A stretch of 64,000 nucleotides of DNA from Streptomyces sp. 1-11 (GTDB lineage Bacteria > Actinomycetota > Actinomycetes > Streptomycetales > Streptomycetaceae), in NCBI RefSeq assembly GCF_007176755.1, contig NZ_BJTV01000001.1, positions 124,001-188,000 on the forward strand, in the 5' to 3' direction. This document shows, in pieces, positions 52,319 through 60,921 of this stretch; position 1 is the first letter of the stretch, and every line of letters starts with the position of its first letter. The position numbers and the translations under genes are program-made. The notes beneath the pieces are model-generated. The model was not told where the DNA came from, ran no database searches, and was given only the letters and a program-made list of their open reading frames with translations.

Positions 52319-54889
52319 TCAGCCGTCGGGAGCGGCGAGCGGCGGCGGCCGCATCGTCCCGCCGGCGCGCGGAGGGCGGTCGGGCGGGTCGAACAGCACC
52401 GCCAGCTTTCCGTGCAGTCCCCGGGCCCGGGCCGACTCCGGGTCGTGGAGCCGGATACGCAGTTCACGCACCGGTTCGTGCAGTCCTTCGGCGTGCCGGG
52501 CGGCCCCCACCACATGAGCGGCCTGTTCGTAGAAGTCCTTGCACTCGTCGTGGTCGTGCCCGTCCCGGCGCCACAGCACCACCGGATGGCCGGCCATCAG
52601 CGCCTCCCTCATCGCCGCCTGCCCCTCCCCGCTCGCCACCGGTCCGCAGTAGACCGGGACACTGGCGTGGTCCAGCACCGACAGGGTGCTGTAGTACAGG
52701 TACGGACTCGCGGAGCGGGCCGCGGCCACGTGGCCGTCGGCCGGGGACCGGCCGTGCAGCGGCTCGTGCGTGAGCGGGCCGCCGGCCACGCCCCGCCAGC
52801 GCTTGCGCCACTCCGGGGCGGGCGGCCGCTCGTTGCGCCGCAGGTCCCGTATGACGACGGTCCGGCGCATGCCGAGCGGCATCGACCGTTCGTCCACGAA
52901 GTCGTCGTCGTCATCGTCGTCACCGCCATCACTGCCATCACCGCCGTCATCGCCTGCAGCGCGCTCGCCGTGCGAGCGGCCGAGGCCGTCGCGGTGGCCG
53001 CGGTCCCCGGCCCGGAAGGCGCCTGGCTGCTCGGGCAGGAGCTGCCACTCGTCCACCGGCAGGTCGAACAGCTTGCGGGGCAGGAAGACCTCGATCCCCG
53101 CCAGGTGCTCACCGTGGTCCCCGAGGTTCAGCGCGCGGTCCAGCGGGGCGCGCAGCACCGCCGCGAGCTCTTCGACGCGCGCTCCCCGGTCGTCGGCGGC
53201 GACCGGGGTGACGTCCAGTCCGTCGTGGATCAGCTCCACGCTCCAGGGGTGCAGCCCGCCGTACATGGACGCGCCGATCCTGACCAGGACGTCGGTACGG
53301 CCGGCGGTCACCGTCCCGGCGGCCACGGGCGGTGACTCGCGGACGACGAACCGGGGACCGGGAAGGGCGGAGGGTTCGGACGCGGCCCGGAGCCCGTACG
53401 CGACCGGAGGTGCGGACCCTGCTGGGGCGGTGAGCGCGGTCGGGGACGCGGCCGTGGTCCCGGATGCCGCCGAGGTCCCCGGTGCCGCCGAGGTCCCCGG
53501 TGCCGCCGAGGTCCCCGGTGCGGCCGCCGTTTCCGGCGTGGCCGAGGTCGCCGGTGCGGCCGCCGCGGTGCGCCGGGCGTCCGGCGCTTCGTCGGATGCT
53601 TCGTGAGGCGCTTCGTTCACTCCGTCCGGCGGCCCGTTCCCCGCGCCCACGACCCTAGCGTCCGCCGGGCGCCCGGCCGGTCCGCCGTCCGGCCCCCGGC
53701 CGTCGATCCCCTCCAGCAGTCCCCGGATCGCCCCGCCCACGGCCCAGTGCCGATGCCGTCCGGCCTGCGCGCCCAGCCATTCGGTGAACGCGCCGAGCCG
53801 GGCCGGGTCGGTCTCACCGGGGCGCTCCCGCACGGTCTTGCGCAGCACCACCGCCGCGTACAGCAGGACGGCGTCGAGATCGACGAGCGTGCCGCCGCCC
53901 TCCGAGTCCAGGGTGCGCAGTCCGTACAACAGGGCCGCGCCCTCGCGCCAGGTACGCACGTTGCGCGGCACCAGCGAGCGCAGCCGTTCGCCGCGCACCC
54001 GCTCCTTGACCTCCTCCACCAGGTGGACGATCTCTCCCGCTCCGGCGGGCGGCGGCAGCTCGGCGAGGTGGGCGTAGAGCCGGGCGCGGAGTTCGGCGGT
54101 GATGCCGGACACGGGTGGTGCGAGCGCGGACAGGCCTGCCTGGAGCGTGGTCCAGTTCGCGTACGGCGACGGGTCGTCGAGGAGGCTCAGATGGTGCCGG
54201 TCATGGGCGCGCAGCACCTCGCGCAGGACCCCGGCGGTGTCGCGCCGGTCGAGCAGCTCGTGCAGCGCGGTGACCGGGACGGCGACGCCCTCCTCGCGGC
54301 GGCGGCCCTTGATGACCCCGACGACCGAGCCCTGCCGCAGGTCGAGCACGGGCCCGCCGGACAGTCCGCCGATCGGCAGACTGCCGCCGAGCAGCAGCGC
54401 GCGGGCGTCGGAACCCGCGAGTTCGCCGGTACCGTGCCGGACACCCAGCTCGCCCGTCTGCAGGGACCAGCCGTACAGCCCCAGCGGGGCGCGGGCCCCG
54501 GGCTCCCGGTCGCCCAGCCAGAGGCACCGCACGTCCTCCGCGTCCTCGACCCGGACCAGCGCGAGGTCGGGGAACGGCCAGGGGTCACGGAGCGAGTCCG
54601 GGTCCTCGGGCCGCGGCGCGAGCAGTACGGCCGTCCCGGTGCCCGAGCGCTCCCCCCAGGCGTCGGCGGCGGGCTCGTCGGTGCGTTCCTGCCAGGTCAC
54701 GCGTAAGACGTTCTCCCCTCGGCACACCGCGGCTCCCCCCTTCCCCACGACATGGGCGCAGGTCAACAACCAGCCCGGGGCCACGAAGAACCCCGAGCCC
54801 CAGTACGGGTCACGGTCCGTTGCATACCCGTCACCCGCTGCGCCGATGCGCGCCAGGGAGGGGCGCACCATCTCGTCGAAGGCGCTCAT
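52319..54889 (-). CDS. Trypsin-like protease fused to VMAP C-terminal domain
   Basis: An 856-residue protein. Residues 1-210 are a trypsin-like protease with the full triad: His 46 (LLTCAHVVGK), Asp 108 (FPDLALVRVED), Ser 177 (IGGLSGGPVLDLRQG). There is no signal peptide, so it acts in the cytoplasm. Residues 240-390 are helical (a VMAP middle or effector-associated region), then a Ser/Ala/Pro/Thr linker with 18-base DNA repeats. The VMAP-C domain follows (LHPWSVELIHDGLDVTPVAA, EVFLPRKLFDLPVDEWQLLP), interrupted by GDDDDDDDF. Such vWA-MoxR-associated proteins act as conflict effectors or adaptors. Start ATG 54889 overlaps the upstream TCO1 gene stop. Confidence 0.9.
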   Translation of the reverse strand: MSAFDEMVRPSLARIGAAGDGYATDRDPYWGSGFFVAPGWLLTCAHVVGKGGAAVCRGENVLRVTWQERTDEPAADAWGERSGTGTAVLLAPRPEDPDSLRDPWPFPDLALVRVEDAEDVRCLWLGDREPGARAPLGLYGWSLQTGELGVRHGTGELAGSDARALLLGGSLPIGGLSGGPVLDLRQGSVVGVIKGRRREEGVAVPVTALHELLDRRDTAGVLREVLRAHDRHHLSLLDDPSPYANWTTLQAGLSALAPPVSGITAELRARLYAHLAELPPPAGAGEIVHLVEEVKERVRGERLRSLVPRNVRTWREGAALLYGLRTLDSEGGGTLVDLDAVLLYAAVVLRKTVRERPGETDPARLGAFTEWLGAQAGRHRHWAVGGAIRGLLEGIDGRGPDGGPAGRPADARVVGAGNGPPDGVNEAPHEASDEAPDARRTAAAAPATSATPETAAAPGTSAAPGTSAAPGTSAASGTTAASPTALTAPAGSAPPVAYGLRAASEPSALPGPRFVVRESPPVAAGTVTAGRTDVLVRIGASMYGGLHPWSVELIHDGLDVTPVAADDRGARVEELAAVLRAPLDRALNLGDHGEHLAGIEVFLPRKLFDLPVDEWQLLPEQPGAFRAGDRGHRDGLGRSHGERAAGDDGGDGSDGGDDDDDDDFVDERSMPLGMRRTVVIRDLRRNERPPAPEWRKRWRGVAGGPLTHEPLHGRSPADGHVAAARSASPYLYYSTLSVLDHASVPVYCGPVASGEGQAAMREALMAGHPVVLWRRDGHDHDECKDFYEQAAHVVGAARHAEGLHEPVRELRIRLHDPESARARGLHGKLAVLFDPPDRPPRAGGTMRPPPLAAPDG
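53467..53520. repeat. Three 18-base tandem repeats within the VMAP gene
   Basis: GCCGAGGTCCCCGGTGCC-type units repeat three times exactly or nearly so, giving GTSAAP GTSAAP GTSAAP in the protein linker. Length variation by slippage is likely, without loss of frame. Confidence 0.6.
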
Positions 54890-55296
54890 GCGGGGCCGGG
54901 GGCCGGCGAGCGCTGCGGTACGACGCCGCCGCCGGGCGCCGCGGGGTCCGTGCCGTCCGCGGCCGCTGCCGGTTCGGTCCAGGTCAGGGACACCGTCAGG
55001 GACGACTTCCCACCGCCCTGCGCGATGGCGCTCACGATCCGGCCGGACTGCGCCGTCAGTTCGATCCCGAAGCTGACCGAGACCTCGACCGCCGCGGGTG
55101 TGTCCAGACCGGCGCGCAAGGAGCGCACGACGCCACCCACCGTGTCGGCCAGCCCGCCCGCCATGTCGACGACGCGGTCACCGAGCCCCGTGTCCCAGTA
55201 ACCGCTCTCGTCGAGCGCCCCCTCGTCCCCCGCACCGAGCCTGGCCCAGACGACCGTTCCGTCGTCGAGCCGTACGCGTTGCACTCCTCCACCCAT
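54886..55296 (-). CDS. CU044_2847-type protein (trypsin-co-occurring domain 1)
   Basis: A 136-residue protein: VQRVRLDDGTVVWARLGAGD, LADTVGGVVRSLRAGLDTPA, AAVEVSVSFGIELTAQSGRI and SSLTVSLTW. This is the trypsin-co-occurring domain 1 (CU044_2847) pattern; VSFGIELTAQSG is diagnostic. These small beta-rich proteins always pair with trypsin-VMAP or similar conflict genes, perhaps as adaptors or inhibitors. ATG 55296 is favoured; the longer frame to 55371 has no ribosome site. The stop overlaps the trypsin-VMAP start as ATGA. It is the first gene of the cluster. Confidence 0.8.
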   Translation of the reverse strand: MGGGVQRVRLDDGTVVWARLGAGDEGALDESGYWDTGLGDRVVDMAGGLADTVGGVVRSLRAGLDTPAAVEVSVSFGIELTAQSGRIVSAIAQGGGKSSLTVSLTWTEPAAAADGTDPAAPGGGVVPQRSPAPGPA

Positions 55297-55429
55297 GACG
55301 CCCCCGTTCACCGAATGGGAGAAGAAGGCTAACTCCGGCGACAGGAGAGGGGGAGGGGCTGTGGACGACACGCGTCGTCACGGATCGCTCGTCACCCTCG
55401 CCGCCACCGTCCTGCTCGCCTTGCTCGTC

Positions 55430-55609
55430 CTACTCGTCGTCCTCGTCGTCGAGGCGGGCGAGCCAGGTGGCGAGCCGCTCGACAGGCACCTCGAAGTCCG
55501 GGTTGAGATCGACGAACGTGCGCAGCTGCTCGGCGAGCCACTCGAAGGTGACCTCTTCCTCGCCGCGCCGCTTCTCCAGCTCCTCGATCCCGCGGTCGGT
55601 GAAGTACAT
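55430..55609 (-). CDS. DUF6104-family small acidic protein
   Basis: A 59-residue protein: MYFTDRGIEELEKRRGEEEV then TFEWLAEQLRTFVDLN and ERLATWLARLDDEDDE. The pattern is conserved in Streptomyces as DUF6104. It is highly acidic and helical, with a tail of Asp/Glu. ATG 55609 has GGAGAGG as ribosome site; ATG 55627 and GTG 55633 upstream are less likely. Function unknown. It is transcribed toward the conflict cluster, but is separate. Confidence 0.78.
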   Translation of the reverse strand: MYFTDRGIEELEKRRGEEEVTFEWLAEQLRTFVDLNPDFEVPVERLATWLARLDDEDDE

Positions 55610-55764
55610 GAACTGCCTCTCCTGCATTTCCACCCAGCCCCTGTGGGTCCTCCTACAGCCTAAGCACTCCCCACCCGCCCCCGGACACGCCGAGCCACCC
55701 GCCCTCGGACGCCCCGAGCCCAGCGCCCCCGTCGGCACGAACAGGCGCCTTGACTTTCCCCATC

Positions 55765-55804
55765 CACGATATATCGTGTTTCTCAGAAGACGCGATATGG
55801 CGTG
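55765..55804 (+). promoter_or_regulatory. Two palindromic PadR-type operators
   Basis: A perfect 14-base palindrome CACGATATATCGTG at 55765-55778 and an imperfect copy CGCGATATGGCGTG at 55791-55804, offset by 26 bases. TTGACT at 55750-55755 is a -35-like hexamer ahead of them. The next two genes are DUF4097 and padR; PadR proteins commonly repress their own operon through such ATAT-centred sites. Confidence 0.7.
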
Positions 55805-55828
55805 TCCGTGTCCGGCCAAGGAGGCCCC

Positions 55829-56710
55829 ATGTCCGAGTGGTCCATCGCCGAACCCCAGAAGCTGACCTTCGACACCCCGGTACGCGACCTGCACGTCCGC
55901 ATCGTCAACGGAACGGTGAACGTCGTCGGCACGGACGAGGGTTCCGCCCGCCTGGAAGTCACGGACATCGAGGGCCCACCCCTGATCGTCACCAACCAGG
56001 GCGGCACCCTCACGGTCGCCTACGACGACCTGCCGTGGAAGGGTTTCCTCAAGTGGCTGGACCGCAAGGGCTGGCGCCGCAGCGCGGTCGTCTCCCTCGC
56101 CGTCCCCGCCGACACCCGCGTGGAGGTGGGCGTGGTCGGCGCCGGCGCGGTCGTCTCCGGCATAAACGGCCCCTCGGTGATCAAGGGCGTCACCGGCGAC
56201 ACCACTCTGGTCGGCCTCTCCGGCCCGGTCCGCGCCGACACCGTGTCCGGCAACCTGGAGGCCCAGGCCGTCACGGGCGACCTTCGGTTCAACTCCGTCT
56301 CGGGCGATCTGACCGTGGTCGAGGGCTCGGGCCCCTCCGTGCGCGCCGACTCGGTCAGCGGCTCCATGATCATCGACCTGGACCCGGACGGCCCCACCGA
56401 CATCGGCCTGACCAGCGTCTCCGGCGAGATCGCGATCCGCCTGCCGCACCCGGCGGACGCCGAGGTCGAGGCCAACACCGCGAGCGGCACCATCTCCAAC
56501 GCCTTCGACGGACTGCGCGTGCACGGCCAGTGGGGCGCACACAAGATCACCGGCCGGCTCGGCGCGGGCAACGGCAAGCTCAGGGCCACGACGGTGTCCG
56601 GCTCCATCGCCCTGCTGCGCCGCCCGCCGGGCGAGGACGAGCCCCACACCCCCCGCGAGACCGGCGCCGGCTCCCCCGCCGACGGCACGACCGACAAGAA
56701 GGTGCTCTGA
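55829..56710 (+). CDS. DUF4097-family beta-repeat protein
   Basis: A 293-residue protein. It starts MSEWSIAEPQKLTFDTPVRD after AAGGAGGCCCC, a strong ribosome site. The body is a repeating right-handed beta structure (LEVTDIEG, VSGNLEAQAVTGDLRFNSVS, VRADSVSGSMIIDLDPDGP), typical of DUF4097 adhesin-like domains. There is no signal peptide or membrane helix, so it is probably cytoplasmic. It shares its operon with padR, one base apart. Its role is probably in envelope-stress response, as in other bacteria, but that is inference. Confidence 0.85.
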   Translation: MSEWSIAEPQKLTFDTPVRDLHVRIVNGTVNVVGTDEGSARLEVTDIEGPPLIVTNQGGTLTVAYDDLPWKGFLKWLDRKGWRRSAVVSLAVPADTRVEVGVVGAGAVVSGINGPSVIKGVTGDTTLVGLSGPVRADTVSGNLEAQAVTGDLRFNSVSGDLTVVEGSGPSVRADSVSGSMIIDLDPDGPTDIGLTSVSGEIAIRLPHPADAEVEANTASGTISNAFDGLRVHGQWGAHKITGRLGAGNGKLRATTVSGSIALLRRPPGEDEPHTPRETGAGSPADGTTDKKVL

Positions 56711-56711
56711 C

Positions 56712-57785
56712 ATGCCCCCCGTCTTCGCCCACGGCCGCCTGCGCCTGTACCTGCTCAAGCTGCTCGACGAGGCACCGCGCCACGGCTACGAGGTGATCCG
56801 GCTCCTGGAGGAGCGCTTCCAGGGCCTGTACGCCCCTTCGGCGGGCACGGTCTACCCGCGGCTGGCCAAGCTGGAGGGCGAGGGCCTGGTCACGCACACC
56901 ACTGAGGGCGGCCGCAAGGTCTACGCCATCACGGACGCCGGCCGCGCCGAACTCGCCGACCGGAGCGGCGAGCTGGCCGATCTGGAGCTGGAGATCCGCG
57001 AGTCGGTGGCGGAGCTGGCCGCCGAGATAAAGGCCGACGTGCGCGGTGCGGCCGGCGACCTGCGGCGCGAGATGCGCGCCGCCGCCTCCGAGGCCCGCCG
57101 GGGCTCCGGGAAGGGCGGCGGTGAGCCGGGGCCCTCCGGGGAGGGCGGTGACCTCGGTGACAAGGAGGCCTGGCGGGCCGCCAAGGAGGAGATGCGCCGG
57201 GTCAAGCAGGAGTGGAAGGAGCAGGCCCGCCGCGCCAAGGACGAGAGCCGCCGGGCGCGCGAGGAGGCCCAGCGGGCCCGCCACCAGGCCCAGGAGGCCC
57301 AGACACGGGCGCGTGCCCAGGCGCAGGAGGAGATGCAGCGCATCGCCCGCCGGGTCCAGGACCGTGTGCAGGACCACTTCGCCCGCGGCGACTGGCCGAC
57401 CGGCGTGCGCGACGGCCTGACCGAACTCGCCAAGGAGTTCGGTGAGTTCGGGAAGGAGTACGGCAAGGAGTTCGGCCGGGACCACGGCTTCGGCCGCCCC
57501 GCGGAGCAGGCGGGCACCGGCCCGCGCAAGTCGGCTCCGGCGGCACCGGAGTACTCCATGACCCCGGAGGACTTCCCGGCCGAGTACGAGCCGTCCTGGT
57601 CGCACGAGCCCCCCAGCGGCGACCCGGCCCGCGACCTGGACCGCCTGCTGGACCGCTTCCGGGACGACATCCGCGACGCGGCCCGCGACCACGGCGTCAC
57701 CGCCGACCAGCTCCACGACGCCCGCCGGCACCTGTCGGCGGCGGCGGCGAACATCGGCGCGATACTGCGCCGCCCGAGGGTCTGA
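56712..57785 (+). CDS. PadR-family regulator with long coiled-coil tail
   Basis: A 357-residue regulator. The first 90 residues are a PadR winged helix: FAHGRLRLYLLKLLDEAPRH, GYEVIRLLEERFQGLYAPSA, GTVYPRLAKLEGEGLVTHTT. After this a very long charged coiled coil (residues 100-230; EEAQRARHQAQEAQTRARAQ) and another helical region near 310-350 follow. Typical PadR proteins are 110-200 residues, so this is a long form. It starts two bases after the DUF4097 stop. It likely binds the ATAT palindromes upstream. Confidence 0.88.
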   Translation: MPPVFAHGRLRLYLLKLLDEAPRHGYEVIRLLEERFQGLYAPSAGTVYPRLAKLEGEGLVTHTTEGGRKVYAITDAGRAELADRSGELADLELEIRESVAELAAEIKADVRGAAGDLRREMRAAASEARRGSGKGGGEPGPSGEGGDLGDKEAWRAAKEEMRRVKQEWKEQARRAKDESRRAREEAQRARHQAQEAQTRARAQAQEEMQRIARRVQDRVQDHFARGDWPTGVRDGLTELAKEFGEFGKEYGKEFGRDHGFGRPAEQAGTGPRKSAPAAPEYSMTPEDFPAEYEPSWSHEPPSGDPARDLDRLLDRFRDDIRDAARDHGVTADQLHDARRHLSAAAANIGAILRRPRV

Positions 57786-57872
57786 CCCTCCGGGGGCCGG
57801 TCCGCCGGTGGCGTCGCCCGCTGGCGGACCAGGGCCGGCCGCTTCCCCGGGCCACACCACCGACGGGCGGGA

Positions 57873-58838
57873 TCACTCGTTCGTCAGGACGATCTTCCCG
57901 AACTGCTCGCCGGACGCCAGCCGTTCGAAGCCTTCCCGGGCCCGGTCCAGCGGCAGGACCTCGTCGATGACGGGGCGTACGCCGGTGGCGGCGCAGAAGG
58001 ACAGCAGGTCCTCCAGCTCGTCCTTGGTGCCCATGGTGGAGCCGACGACCTTCAGTTCGAGGAAGAAGATCCGGGTGAGTTCGGCGTGCGAGGGGCGGTC
58101 ACCGCTGGTGGCGCCGGAGATGACGAGCGTGCCGCCGGGCCGCAGGGACTTCACCGAGTGGGACCAGGTCGCGGCGCCCACGGTCTCGATGACGGCGTCC
58201 ACGCGCTGCGGCAGCCGGGCTCCCGACTCCACCGCCTCGACCGCGCCGAGCTCCAGCGCCCGCTTGCGCTTGGCCTCGTCCCGGCTGGTCGCGAAGACCC
58301 GCAGCCCGGCCGCCTTGCCCAGCACGATCGCGGCCGTCGCGACGCCGCCGCCCGCGCCCTGCACGAGGACCGAGTCGCCGGGCCGCACCCCGGCGTTGGT
58401 GAACAGCATCCGGTAGGCCGTCAGCCAGGCGGTCGGCAGGCACGCGGCCTCCGCGAAGGACAGCTCCTTCGGCTTGGGCAGGATGTTCCAGGTCGGCACC
58501 GCCACCTGCTCGGCGAACGTGCCCTGGTAGCGCTCGGTCAGGATGGAGCGGGGCTCCGTGGGGCCCACCCCGTGGCCGCTCTGCCCGATGACGGAGTGCA
58601 GGACGACCTCGTTGCCGTCCTCGTCGATCCCGGCGGCGTCGCAGCCGAGGATCATCGGCAGCTTGTCCTCGGCGAGGCCCACACCGCGCAGGGACCAGAG
58701 GTCGTGGTGGTTGAGGGAGGCGGCGCGGACGTTCACGGTGCTCCAGCCGGGCCGGGCCCCGGGGGCCGGACGCTCCCCCAACTCGAGTCCGGTGAGCGGC
58801 TGGTCGCGGTCGATTCGGGCGGCGTAGGCAGCGAACAT
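57873..58838 (-). CDS. MDR-family NAD(P)-dependent oxidoreductase
   Basis: A 321-residue zinc-independent quinone oxidoreductase-type protein: LNHHDLWSLRGVG, MILGCDAAGIDEDGNEV, VRPGDSVLVQGAGGGVATAA (nucleotide-binding Gly) and GTLVISGATSGDRPSH. It lacks the structural zinc Cys cluster. It reduces enones or quinones using NADPH; substrate unknown. ATG 58838 starts the ordinary family N-terminus (MFAAYAARIDRDQPL); the frame extends to 59087 without support. It is separated from malic enzyme by a terminator. Confidence 0.85.
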   Translation of the reverse strand: MFAAYAARIDRDQPLTGLELGERPAPGARPGWSTVNVRAASLNHHDLWSLRGVGLAEDKLPMILGCDAAGIDEDGNEVVLHSVIGQSGHGVGPTEPRSILTERYQGTFAEQVAVPTWNILPKPKELSFAEAACLPTAWLTAYRMLFTNAGVRPGDSVLVQGAGGGVATAAIVLGKAAGLRVFATSRDEAKRKRALELGAVEAVESGARLPQRVDAVIETVGAATWSHSVKSLRPGGTLVISGATSGDRPSHAELTRIFFLELKVVGSTMGTKDELEDLLSFCAATGVRPVIDEVLPLDRAREGFERLASGEQFGKIVLTNE

Positions 58839-59092
58839 GGGCTCGACGATAGGTGCGTCGCGCGGCCCGCGGAACCGCGTGGGGCTGTGACACATGCCCT
58901 CTTGCGCAAGGGCACCCGACCGGCGCAGCCCCGTCCGCGCCGACCCCGGCGCCGTCCCCCGCACCGCTTCCCGAAGCGGCCGTCCGACGGCGGCTGCGGG
59001 CAGAAGGACGGGCTGCCGAACGGCCGGGGACCGAGGAGCGGGGACGGACGGCGCCCCGGGTGAGGACGCCACCGGCCGGCCGGGCAAAGGCG

Positions 59093-59121
59093 ATGGCCCC
59101 GCCCGGGACGGGCGGGGCCAT
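59093..59121 (-). terminator. Terminator of malic enzyme
   Basis: Perfect 12-base stem ATGGCCCCGCCC / GGGCGGGGCCAT with a 5-base loop, just below the malic enzyme stop at 59134. The rest of 58839-59133 has no gene. Confidence 0.7.
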
Positions 59122-59133
59122 GACCGTGCCGTG

Positions 59134-60354
59134 TCAGCGGCGCGCGACGCCCTCGGCGCGGGCGGCGGCCGCCACCGCGGCCGTCACCGCGGGAGCGACC
59201 CGCTCGTCGAACGGCGACGGGATGACGTAGTCGGCGGCGAGATCGTCGCCCACGACGGCGGCCAGCGCCTCCGCGGCGGCGATCTTCATGCCCTCGGTGA
59301 TCCGCGTGGCCCGCACCTGCAGCGCGCCCGCGAAGATGCCGGGGAAGGCCAGCACGTTGTTGATCTGGTTCGGGAAGTCCGAGCGCCCGGTCGCGACGAC
59401 CGCCGCGTACTTGTGCGCCACCTCCGGGTGGACCTCCGGGTTCGGGTTGGCCATCGCGAACACGAAGGCTCCCTCGGCCATGGAGGCGACCGCCGCCTCC
59501 GCGACCGTGCCGCCGGAGACGCCGATGAACACGTCCGCACCCGCCAGGGCGTCCTCCAGCGACCCGGTGATGCCGGCCTTGTTGGTGAAGGAGGCCAGCT
59601 CGCGCTTGACCGGCGTCAGGTCCTCCCGGCCGGCCGACACGACGCCCTTGCGGTCCGCCACGGCCACGTCCCCGATGCCGGCCTCGACCAGCATCTTGGC
59701 GATGGCGACACCGGCCGCGCCGGCGCCCGAGATGACGGCCCGGAGCTGCCCGATCTCGCGGCCGCTCAGCCGGGCCGCGTTGCGCAGCGCCGCGAGGGTC
59801 ACCACGGCGGTGCCGTGCTGGTCGTCGTGGAAGACCGGGATGTCGAGGCGCTCCTGCAGCCGGCGCTCGATCTCGAAGCACCGGGGCGCCGAGATGTCCT
59901 CCAGGTTCACTCCGCCGAAGGAGGGAGCGAGCCGGACCACGGTCTCGACGATGTCGTCGACGTCCGTGCAGTCGAGCGCGATGGGCACCGCGTCGACCCC
60001 GCCGAACTGCTTGAACAGGATCGCCTTGCCCTCCATGACGGGGAGGGAGGCCTGGGGACCGATGTCCCCGAGTCCGAGCACGGCCGTGCCGTCGGTCACG
60101 ACGGCGACCACCGAGGACTTCCACGTGTAGTCGTTGACCAGTTCCGGCTGCTCCGCGATCGCGGTGCACACGCGCGCGACGCCGGGCGTGTACGCGAGGG
60201 AAAGGTCGTCCTTGTCGCGGACCGGAACGGTGGCCTGCACGGCCATCTTGCCGCCGCGATGAAGCGCGAACGCCGGATCGAAGGAATCGAAGGGCTCGGC
60301 CCCGTCCTGATCCGTTGTGTTGTCGCTGCGAGGATTGACGATCTCCGCTGCCAC
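59134..60354 (-). CDS. NADP-dependent malic enzyme
   Basis: A 406-residue malic enzyme of the short prokaryotic type: [60 protein letters not shown] and [20 protein letters not shown] (Rossmann). It decarboxylates malate to pyruvate and links TCA intermediates with NADPH supply; no phosphotransacetylase domain is attached. GTG 60354 follows AAGGGGTAAGACAAA. Either NAD or NADP use is possible. Confidence 0.93.
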   Translation of the reverse strand: MAAEIVNPRSDNTTDQDGAEPFDSFDPAFALHRGGKMAVQATVPVRDKDDLSLAYTPGVARVCTAIAEQPELVNDYTWKSSVVAVVTDGTAVLGLGDIGPQASLPVMEGKAILFKQFGGVDAVPIALDCTDVDDIVETVVRLAPSFGGVNLEDISAPRCFEIERRLQERLDIPVFHDDQHGTAVVTLAALRNAARLSGREIGQLRAVISGAGAAGVAIAKMLVEAGIGDVAVADRKGVVSAGREDLTPVKRELASFTNKAGITGSLEDALAGADVFIGVSGGTVAEAAVASMAEGAFVFAMANPNPEVHPEVAHKYAAVVATGRSDFPNQINNVLAFPGIFAGALQVRATRITEGMKIAAAEALAAVVGDDLAADYVIPSPFDERVAPAVTAAVAAAARAEGVARR

Positions 60355-60921
60355 TTTGTCTTACCCCTTAGGTATGCATGGTTTGAGGGTCGACCACTCC
60401 TGGTGAGGGGTGGGCGGGCACCGCGCAGGCCCGGTTACTGATGCGTACGGACGACTGCGCGACGGGCGCGCCGCACACGCGCCCTGAGCCCCGGATGAGG
60501 GGTGTAAAGAACCTTCTTACCGGACGGACGGCGCTGACGACGAGTCCATTAGGTGCAAGGTCACATCTGGGAACCAGAAAGCCACACGGTGATGACACGC
60601 GGCTGACAGGACCGCCACACCCCTGGCAAGGGCCCTGCGGGATGGGAAAAGCCACGGTCTTTGCCGACCACATGGTGAGACGCGACGAAGTTTTTACGGC
60701 CGCCGGCCTGGATCCCCGCAGATGGTCCGGGGCGTGGGGCCGGGGAGGGCCGTCCTGGCGCAGTTGGGGGATCACCCGTTATCCGATTTTGACATTGCGA
60801 CTCCCCTGAATGGGCGAACCCCAATGGCAAGATGCCGTAAACCCACGAGGTCGCGACACCCGAAGTGTGTGTGTTTCCGTCGACCCATCGGCAGCTCTCT
60901 CCACCCGCCGGAGGAACCACC
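60355..60921. other. Long divergent regulatory region
   Basis: 567 bases with no credible gene; open frames lack ribosome sites and family matches. It must contain the malic enzyme promoter (minus) and that of the amino-acid transporter (plus). TTGACA at 60789-60794 is a good -35 hexamer for the transporter. TTTTTAC near 60690 is unusually AT-rich. Confidence 0.45.

Noticed and set aside
60441-60809. Plus-strand frame in the malic enzyme/transporter gap
   Set aside because: No ribosome site, no domain, and it crosses a region that should hold promoters.
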